Shown here piece after piece: positions 57,245 through 64,000 of a stretch of 64,000 nucleotides of DNA; within the stretch, counting starts at the first letter, position 1, and each line of letters opens with the position of its first letter. Source of the DNA: Pseudomonas sp. PDM05 (lineage in GTDB: Bacteria > Pseudomonadota > Gammaproteobacteria > Pseudomonadales > Pseudomonadaceae); contig NZ_JACVAC010000008.1 in NCBI RefSeq assembly GCF_014851685.1, positions 1 through 64,000 on the forward strand, in the 5' to 3' direction. The notes beneath the pieces were generated by a model. That model searched no databases. It worked only from the letters and a program-made list of their open reading frames with translations, and was not told the origin of the DNA. The translations under genes and the position numbers were made by a program.

Positions 57245-57672
57245 GTTTTTCCCCTTCAATTGACGAGCGTTCATTGATCAGGTGCAGGACCACTCTAGCA
57301 AGAGACCCGGTGTTGTGCAGCCCGACACACCCCGGTGACCTGCGGCAAATCGCCCCTCTGCCGCTCGCCAGGCGGCGTGGGGCAAGCGCTACAGCGCGCA
57401 GGCAGACTCTTGAAATACCCCTCAAAACACCCAAACCTGTCTAGGACAAGCGTTTGCCGCATAAACGCCGCGCCTCCTGCAACACCCGCAAATGCTTGAT
57501 TTGAGTAGGCACAGCCTTTGCTGTTAAATAGGCGGCGTGTGGCTGCCGTTAATGTTTGCGGCACGTTACATAGGCTGATACCCGCGCACGTGCTCAACGC
57601 CTCCCATTGTTCAGAAGCGAACCGTGCCAGTCAGCTCTTCCTTGTGATCCGTCTTAACGTGAGTTAATCAAA
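57245..57672. other. Intergenic region between dps and membrane cold-shock gene
   Basis: About 430 bases with divergent promoters and the leader of the cold-shock gene. I see no convincing ORF, and no recognisable OxyR site by eye. Confidence 0.5.
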
Positions 57673-58275
57673 ATGTTGAAAATCGTCCACCTGCTAACGG
57701 GCGTTGCAGCTTTGCTGCTGTCCTTTATCCCGAGCCTGCAGCCTGAAAGCCTGCCCTACCTGCAACAATATGACGCTCTGTACCTGGCCTTGTTCGGCCT
57801 TCTTAACCTGACGCTGGCACCGGTGATCCCTTACTGGAACAAAGGCACACGTCATCAACTGCAAAACCTGGTCAGCGCACTGCTGGTACTGACCGTTGTC
57901 GTACAAACCCTCACCCTCCTGGCACCCATGCCTGAAGTCGGTGGCCACCCGGCCATCCTGCTCAGCCTGGTAATTGCCGTGGTTGCCATCGTTCTGCACC
58001 TGGCAATCAGTTTCTACCGTTCGTCGCCTGCAGCCGCTTCGCAAAACTACGACATGACCAACCGCGATACCGGGACGGTCAAGTGGTTCAACACGTCCAA
58101 GGGCTTCGGCTTTATTTCTCGTGATTCGGGCGACGACATCTTCGTCCACTTCCGGGCCATTCGCGGCGAAGGCCATCGTGTCCTGGTGGAAGGCCAGCGC
58201 GTGGAGTTCTCCGTGATGAACCGCGACAAAGGCCTGCAAGCCGAAGACGTGATTGCGGCCCTGCCGCGTCGCTGA
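57673..58275 (+). CDS. Membrane-anchored cold-shock domain protein
   Basis: The 200-residue protein has three or four TM helices (about 3-20, 33-52, 67-90, 97-115). A cold-shock domain follows (about 132-198, with KGFGFISR and IFVHFRAI) and should face the cytosol. Homologues next to dps are known in Pseudomonas (PA0961, as I recall). It would tether an RNA chaperone to the membrane. The ribosome binding site is weak, which fits cold-induced translation. Confidence 0.88.
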   Translation: MLKIVHLLTGVAALLLSFIPSLQPESLPYLQQYDALYLALFGLLNLTLAPVIPYWNKGTRHQLQNLVSALLVLTVVVQTLTLLAPMPEVGGHPAILLSLVIAVVAIVLHLAISFYRSSPAAASQNYDMTNRDTGTVKWFNTSKGFGFISRDSGDDIFVHFRAIRGEGHRVLVEGQRVEFSVMNRDKGLQAEDVIAALPRR

Positions 58276-58291
58276 TCCACGCCTTCGCAGC

Positions 58292-58334
58292 AAAAAAAAA
58301 CCGCGATCCAGTGCACACTGGATCGCGGTTTTTT
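58292..58334. terminator. Bidirectional terminator
   Basis: A very long perfect stem (AAAAAACCGCGATCCAGTG with its complement) separates the convergent membrane cold-shock and slyX genes and gives T-runs both ways. Confidence 0.92.
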
Positions 58335-58347
58335 ATTGCGCGCCTGT

Positions 58348-58554
58348 TTAGTAATGAGGCGGCGGCGCTTCTTCTTCGGAGGTCTCGAACTGGCCGCCCA
58401 TTTCTTCCTGGCGCTTGAGCAGTGCCGTCATCTGCAATTGCAAACGCTCGACCGCCCGTTGCTGGGTGACAAGGATGTCATTGAGGGTTTCGATAGTATC
58501 GTCCTGAAACGCCAGGCGGCTTTCCAGGTCGTTGACGCGGTCTTGCAGATCCAT
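58348..58554 (-). CDS. slyX: SlyX-like coiled-coil protein
   Basis: The 68-residue protein is mainly coiled coil ([20 protein letters not shown]...) with a proline-rich end APPPHY, matching SlyX. Its function is unknown. It starts 4 bases after the HIT gene. Confidence 0.92.
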   Translation of the reverse strand: MDLQDRVNDLESRLAFQDDTIETLNDILVTQQRAVERLQLQMTALLKRQEEMGGQFETSEEEAPPPHY

Positions 58555-58557
58555 GGT

Positions 58558-58983
58558 TCAGCCCTGGGTAAAGATGAAGTCGGCCGGCAACAGCGTGCGC
58601 AACCTGGCGCGAATGGCCGCAACCTGCTCCGCGGTGTATGGCACGGCGGGGTGTTTGCCCCACACCGGCGCAGGCCAGGCAGCGTCATCGCGCTTGCGCA
58701 CGATCACATGCACGTGCAACTGACTGACCACGTTACCAAGGGCGCCGATATTCATCTTGTCCGCCGCCAGACCTTCATTGAGAAGTTGTGCCAGGGCTGT
58801 GGTCTCTTGCCACAGCGTCTGCTGATCGGCGACACCCAGTTGAAACACTTCACTGATACCGTTGATACGCGGCACAAGAATGAACCACGGGTAATTCGAA
58901 TCATTGGACAGCAGCAGGCGGCACAAGGGGAAATCCCCGAGGGTCAGCGTATCTTGTTGCAGGCGTTGGTCTAAGGCGAACAC
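58558..58983 (-). CDS. HIT-domain protein
   Basis: The 141-residue histidine-triad hydrolase has SQLHVHVIVRKRDD (His triad) and WFILVPRINGISE. The family cleaves nucleoside phosphoramidates or dinucleotides. GTG 58983 with GGAG 8 bases upstream is preferred over the long upstream frame. It is co-transcribed with slyX. Confidence 0.88.
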   Translation of the reverse strand: MFALDQRLQQDTLTLGDFPLCRLLLSNDSNYPWFILVPRINGISEVFQLGVADQQTLWQETTALAQLLNEGLAADKMNIGALGNVVSQLHVHVIVRKRDDAAWPAPVWGKHPAVPYTAEQVAAIRARLRTLLPADFIFTQG

Positions 58984-59716
58984 CGCGGGCACTCCGTATT
59001 GGCAGGTCAGTTTCAGGCGCCCAGCATACCTTCGAATGGCCCGCCATGCAGAAGAGGCGATGCAACCCGAGAAAAACAACTGCACCTTTTCGATGCAGGC
59101 GGATATTTCAACTACGCTAGGTCGGGCCTCAGCGGGACGCACCAAAATGACCCACCTGTGCCTCAAAGCGATCCGCCGATTACCCACTCTCGGGGTGAAC
59201 CGGTAACGTTTTGCTCTGGAGCAAGTTTTGCGCGGCCCCGTTCAGGTGTAATGGCCCGGCGTCAAGCCCAAACCAAACGGCGTAAAAACCCCGTGCTTAT
59301 GCGGTTTTTACATTGAGATAACGGCTTTCACGAAAAAATGACATTCGGTTACCGGTTTGTGCACGCTTGTTGCATTCAACCTCACATCGTCGACAACGAC
59401 ACCCGCCTGGAAGCAGGTGTTACGCGATAAGAACAGCAGCGTTTCAATGTATAACCAGGAAGAATCCAAACTTTTAAAAAGCTTGGAAACAGCATTGAAG
59501 TTGTCAGTCCCGCTACATTCAGGACTGTGAATTTGCGACATGGATCTAGCAATTTGCGACAGCCTCGTAAAGAAGCTGAAAGGAAAGATAGGCAAGTATC
59601 GCCAAGTATTGTCAGCGTGATATAACTTTGCGCCGACACAAAAAGAAAGAGCCGCCCAGACAAAAATACAGGTGGGACGGCAGTACTCTTCCTAAAAACC
59701 AAAGGAGCAAATCACG
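58984..59716. other. Long gene-free region upstream of oprD
   Basis: About 730 bases without an ORF I can support. It has two inverted repeats: GTAAAAACC/GGTTTTTAC (59282-59311) and the near-palindrome CCAAACTTTTAAAAAGCTTGG (59466-59486). A long regulatory region is usual for oprD-type porins. Confidence 0.6.
59282..59311. promoter_or_regulatory. Inverted repeat in the oprD upstream region
   Basis: Perfect 9-bp arms GTAAAAACC (59282-59290) and GGTTTTTAC (59303-59311) lie 12 bases apart. This could be an operator or a hairpin. The role is unknown. Confidence 0.45.
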
Positions 59717-61006
59717 ATGCGCGTGATGAAGTGGAGCATGATCGCCCTGGCTGTTTCAGCAGGCACCTCGCAGTTCGCAATGGCGTCCGCCCAGGACGAC
59801 TCCAAGGGCTTTATCGAAGACAGCACGGCCAGCATTCTGACCCGGGCCCTGTACTTCAGCCGTGACCGCCGTAACCACGATGCAACTCAAAGCCGTATCG
59901 AAGAAACCGGTCTTGGTTTCCACGGTCTGTTCAGCTCGGGTTACACCCAAGGCACCATCGGTGTCGGTGTAGACGTGATCGGCCTGCTGGGCGTCAAACT
60001 CGACAGCGGCAAGGGTCGCGCCGGTACCGGCCTGTTCCCTCAAGGCTCCGACGGCCGTTCGGAAGACGACTATTCCAAAGGCGGCGCTGCCGTTAAGTTC
60101 CGTATCTCCAACACGGTCCTGAAGGTCGGCGATCAGTACACCACCGCTCCAGTATTCGCCTCCGATGACAGCCGCTTGCTGCCGGAACTGCCGCAAGGCG
60201 TTTCCATCACCAGCACCGACATCAAAGATCTGAAACTGGAAGCCGGTCACTTCACCTCGATCGTTGCCCAGGACCAGACCTACAAGGACAGTATCAGCAG
60301 CTCCGAGCCTGGCTCCAAGCGTGGCCTGCGTGATGCCAACTTCGTCGGCGGCGTTTACTCCTGGACCCCAGAGTTCACCACCAGCCTCTACTACTCGAAA
60401 GTGGAAGATTACTGGAAGAAGATCTACGCCAACGTGAACTGGACCCACGCCCTGAGCGATGACCAATCCGTAGCCGTAGACTTCAACATCTACGACACCA
60501 AGAGCGAAGGTGCTGGCCTGGTACGTTCCGACAAGGACGGCAGCAAGCTCGACAACCGTGCGTTCAGCTTGCAGGGTGCTTACACCCTCGGCGCTCACAC
60601 CTTCACCCTGGCAGCCCAGAAAGTCACCGGCGACGGCCAATACGCCTACGGCGTAGACGGCGGCGGCACGATCTTCCTGGCCAACTCCATCGCCCGTTCC
60701 GACTTCAACGCCGAAGGCGAGAAGTCCTACCAGGCTCGTTATGACCTCAACATGGCTACCTTCGGTATTCCTGGCCTGAGCTTCATGACCCGTTACGTGA
60801 AAGGTACCGGCGCCAACATCGCCAGCACCAGCAACGGTAAAGAGTGGGAACGCGACATCGAAGCCAAATACGTGATCCAGAGCGGTCCAGCCAAAGACCT
60901 GAGCCTGCGCGTACGTCAAGCGACCTATCGCTCGTCTGATCAGGTTTACTCGGGTTCGCTCGACGAACTGCGTCTGATCGCGCAATACCCGCTGAACATC
61001 CTGTAA
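59717..61006 (+). CDS. oprD: OprD-family outer-membrane porin
   Basis: The 429-residue 18-strand porin starts with a signal peptide (MRVMKWSMIALAVSAGTSQF...). It has the OprD family pattern (DSTASILTRALYFSRDRRN, LGFHGLFSSGYTQGTIGVGVD, closing strand LDELRLIAQYPLNIL). These channels take up basic amino acids, peptides or small carboxylates. The neighbours dps, membrane csp, slyX and HIT match the oprD locus of P. aeruginosa, so the OprD branch is likely. AAGGAGC supports ATG 59717. Confidence 0.9.
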   Translation: MRVMKWSMIALAVSAGTSQFAMASAQDDSKGFIEDSTASILTRALYFSRDRRNHDATQSRIEETGLGFHGLFSSGYTQGTIGVGVDVIGLLGVKLDSGKGRAGTGLFPQGSDGRSEDDYSKGGAAVKFRISNTVLKVGDQYTTAPVFASDDSRLLPELPQGVSITSTDIKDLKLEAGHFTSIVAQDQTYKDSISSSEPGSKRGLRDANFVGGVYSWTPEFTTSLYYSKVEDYWKKIYANVNWTHALSDDQSVAVDFNIYDTKSEGAGLVRSDKDGSKLDNRAFSLQGAYTLGAHTFTLAAQKVTGDGQYAYGVDGGGTIFLANSIARSDFNAEGEKSYQARYDLNMATFGIPGLSFMTRYVKGTGANIASTSNGKEWERDIEAKYVIQSGPAKDLSLRVRQATYRSSDQVYSGSLDELRLIAQYPLNIL

Positions 61007-61032
61007 TTGATTGCTTGATTACAACGATGACG

Positions 61033-61090
61033 TAAGGCTTCGGCCTTAAATAAAAAGCCGCTCCCCTGCAAACAAGGGAGCGGCTTTTTT
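61033..61090 (+). terminator. Twin hairpin terminator after oprD
   Basis: TAAGGC-TTCG-GCCTTA (61033-61048) is followed by AAAAAGCCGCTCCC/GGGAGCGGCTTTTTT (about 61052-61090) with a T-run. Confidence 0.9.
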
Positions 61091-61198
61091 ATTGCAGTAT
61101 TGTTTCAGCGAATAAATAACTAGCAAGCTAACTAACGAGATTAAACTCGCTGCTTCGAACCTGACCTGTCAGCCAAGTTCGGCGCAATTGACCTGGTA

Positions 61199-62041
61199 TT
61201 ATTTAGCTGCAGTTTCCTGCATCACACGAATAACCCGCTGTGGAAACGGAATATCAATCCCCGCCGCTTTCAAGCGGTCACGGGCAAGTTCATTGAACAT
61301 GAACATCACATCCCAATAGTCCGCTGTCTTGGTCCAGCAACGCAGGGACACAGTGATAGAGCTGTCGCCCAAGGTCGAAACCACCGCTACCGCGGCCGGG
61401 TCTGCCAGCACGCGCGGGTCTTTCGCCAGATCCAGCAGTACCTCACGGGCCTTCTGCAGGTCGGCGTCATAATCCACACCCACATCAAACACCACCTTGC
61501 GGGTCGGCTGACGGTTGGTGTTGGTGATGATGCCGTTGGACAGGCTGCCGTTCGGGATGATCACCGTCTTGTTGTCGCCGGTGCGCAGCACGGTGTGGAA
61601 GATCTGGATGCTGTCGACCGTACCCGAAGTACCCTGGGCTTCAATCCAGTCACCAATGCGGAACGGGCGGAACAGCAGAATCAGCACGCCGCCGGCGAAG
61701 TTCGCCAGGCTGCCCTGCAGTGCCAGGCCGATGGCCAGGGTCGCGGCACCAATCGCGGCGACGAACGAGGTGGTTGCCACGCCGATCATCGACGCCACGT
61801 TGACCATCAGCATGACTTTCAGCGCGATGTTGGCCAGGTTGGTGATGAAGTGTTGCAGGGCCAGGTCCGCATTGCGCAGGGCCAGCAGGCGCCCCACACG
61901 GTGGGTCAATATGTTGATCAGCCACCAGCCGATGGCCAGGGTGAGGACGGCCAGCAGCACCCGGCTGCCGTATTCCATGATCATCGGGACCCACGACTGC
62001 GAGGTCTTGATCAAGTGATCCATTTCAGCGTTCAAATCCAT
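61199..62041 (-). CDS. mscS: Small-conductance mechanosensitive channel
   Basis: The 280-residue channel has three TM helices. TM3 has the Gly/Ala-packed pore stretch AIGAATLAIGLALQGSLANF, then FRPFRIGDWIEAQGTSGTV and the cytosolic beta domain (VIIPNGSLSNGIITN). It relieves turgor on osmotic downshift. Confidence 0.95.
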   Translation of the reverse strand: MDLNAEMDHLIKTSQSWVPMIMEYGSRVLLAVLTLAIGWWLINILTHRVGRLLALRNADLALQHFITNLANIALKVMLMVNVASMIGVATTSFVAAIGAATLAIGLALQGSLANFAGGVLILLFRPFRIGDWIEAQGTSGTVDSIQIFHTVLRTGDNKTVIIPNGSLSNGIITNTNRQPTRKVVFDVGVDYDADLQKAREVLLDLAKDPRVLADPAAVAVVSTLGDSSITVSLRCWTKTADYWDVMFMFNELARDRLKAAGIDIPFPQRVIRVMQETAAK

Positions 62042-62097
62042 GTAGCTTCTCCTGTGTGGCGGATGTGCGGCTTTATTGACTGCCTAAAAACGCAAAT

Positions 62098-62113
62098 GAG
62101 CCCCGTAGGGCTC
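62098..62113 (-). terminator. Hairpin between yajQ and mscS
   Basis: GAGCCC and GGGCTC close over four bases, 65-80 bases after the yajQ stop on the minus strand, followed at a distance by TTTTTA. Confidence 0.5.
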
Positions 62114-62177
62114 AAGTGTAGGCACGGATTCTGGGGCGTGGGACGTCAAAAACGCCCCCAGGTTCCGCGAGGTGCCA

Positions 62178-62663
62178 TCAGTCGCGGAAGTTATTGAACT
62201 GCAGCGGCATGTCGAAGGTCTTGGCGCGCAGGGCCGCGATGGCCTCTTGCAGGTCGTCACGCTTCTTGCCGGTAACACGCACCTGCTCGCCCTGGATGGC
62301 AGCCTGGACCTTGAGCTTGGCATCCTTGATATGAGCAACGATCTTCTTCGCCAGCTCCTTGTCGATGCCTTCCTTGAGCACGGCTTCCTGTTTCATCAGC
62401 TTGCCGGAGGCGTAGGCATCCTTGATTTCAAGGCACTGCGCATCGATCTTGCGCTTGACCAGCGACAGCTTGAGGATCTCGATCATCGCTTCCAGCTGGA
62501 AATCGGCTTCAGCGGTCAGGTTGACGGTCAGTTCCTTTTCCTTGAATTCGAAGCTGCCCTTGCCTTTCAAGTCATAGCGACGGTCCAGTTCCTTGACGGC
62601 GTTCTCGACGGCGTTGGTGACTTCGTGTTTGTCCAGTTCGGATACCACGTCGAACGAAGGCAT
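62178..62663 (-). CDS. yajQ: YajQ family nucleotide-binding protein
   Basis: The 161-residue protein starts [20 protein letters not shown] and is full length for the YajQ family. Members bind c-di-GMP in Pseudomonas and Xanthomonas and act as effectors. It precedes mscS on the same strand, with 136 bases between. Confidence 0.96.
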   Translation of the reverse strand: MPSFDVVSELDKHEVTNAVENAVKELDRRYDLKGKGSFEFKEKELTVNLTAEADFQLEAMIEILKLSLVKRKIDAQCLEIKDAYASGKLMKQEAVLKEGIDKELAKKIVAHIKDAKLKVQAAIQGEQVRVTGKKRDDLQEAIAALRAKTFDMPLQFNNFRD

Positions 62664-62681
62664 GTCATTTCTCCAATATAA

Positions 62682-63704
<1,023 letters not shown>

Positions 63705-63750
63705 ACCACGCGCTACCCTGCCCGCCTGTCTATCACCTGGGAAAACCCTG

Positions 63751-64000
63751 ATGCCGCTGCGCCAGCGTCTTGAAAATCTACCGGTCGGGCAGAAACTGCT
63801 CGCCGCCCTGCTGGTGCTGCTGACCACTGTATTGCTGGTGGCCAACCTCACGTTTATCAGCGCCGCCTACTGGATCTCCCAGGAGAGCATGGCCCCCCAG
63901 GCACTCCAAGCCATCGGTCGGTTGGTCTCCAACCCGGCCCTGGCCGCCGAAGCCCTGGAATCCCCGGCCAAAGCCGACGCCCTGCTCAACGAGCTGACCA
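63751..64000 (+). CDS. Membrane signalling protein, N-terminal fragment
   Basis: The frame starts at ATG 63751 and runs off the right edge after 83 codons. After MPLRQRLENLPVGQKL there is one TM helix (about 17-42) and the start of a periplasmic domain. This start is typical of Pseudomonas sensor kinases or GGDEF proteins. The output domain lies outside the window, so the type cannot be told. Confidence 0.6.
   Translation, partial: MPLRQRLENLPVGQKLLAALLVLLTTVLLVANLTFISAAYWISQESMAPQALQAIGRLVSNPALAAEALESPAKADALLNELT

Overview
The window looks like core chromosome of a Pseudomonas fluorescens-group bacterium. Gene order in several blocks matches what I recall from Pseudomonas (tol-pal with ruvABC, yebC and aspS; dps, a membrane cold-shock protein, slyX, a HIT protein and oprD; cpxR-cpxP-cpxA; arcDABC; gcsR with gcvH-gcvP-sdaA-gcvT). 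It is GC-rich with strong G/C bias at third codon positions. It also carries many copies of the GGGAGCGGGCTTGCTCGCGA repetitive extragenic palindrome typical of this group. No database search was run; all names rest on motifs and recalled family sequences.

Layout. 1-730: the end of an IS481-type insertion sequence and two small hydrophobic ORFs of unknown function that converge on a terminator. 900-11600: a c-di-GMP signalling protein, an imelysin lipoprotein, TrkH, an AraC-type regulator, a DUF962 protein, two very small ORFs, an MFS transporter, ArfB, a short pentapeptide-like ORF and an AroP-type permease. 12100-13360: a 44-residue acidic peptide gene, a hairpin and an M29-like metalloprotein gene. 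13400-19200: rluB, scpB, scpA, yciO and rnm on the minus strand, then yciB and yciI on the plus strand. 19300-22500: a coiled-coil membrane protein and a Cpx-type envelope stress system. 22500-31050: a class III CoA-transferase, two divergent ArcD-type antiporters and the arginine deiminase operon. 31240-39080: the enhancer-binding protein GcsR and the glycine cleavage/serine dehydratase operon it is expected to control, with upstream operators and a clear sigma-54 promoter. 39400-43600: a cold-shock protein, an RDD protein, nadA, a 54-residue ORF divergent from a damaged AraC-type gene, a WaaP-like kinase and tRNA-Lys. 43600-52950: queC, queE, cpoB, pal, tolB, tolA, tolR, tolQ, ybgC, ruvB, ruvA, ruvC. 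52980-64000: yebC, aspS, an FmdB protein, a ribbon-helix-helix protein, dps, a membrane cold-shock protein, slyX, a HIT protein, an OprD porin, mscS, yajQ, panE and the start of a membrane signalling protein.

How the genes work together. Amino-acid use dominates: arginine is imported and fermented to ornithine, ammonia and ATP by ArcDABC. Glycine is split by GcvH/P/T and serine deaminated by SdaA under GcsR. AroP brings in aromatic amino acids. Envelope upkeep is the second theme (Tol-Pal, Cpx, OprD, MscS). RuvABC, ScpAB, AspRS, queuosine synthesis and tRNA-Lys are housekeeping.

The least explained loci are the 44-residue peptide/M29 pair (12185-13355), the 54-residue ORF opposite the frameshifted AraC gene (41670-42486) and the two hydrophobic ORFs next to the IS end (160-731).
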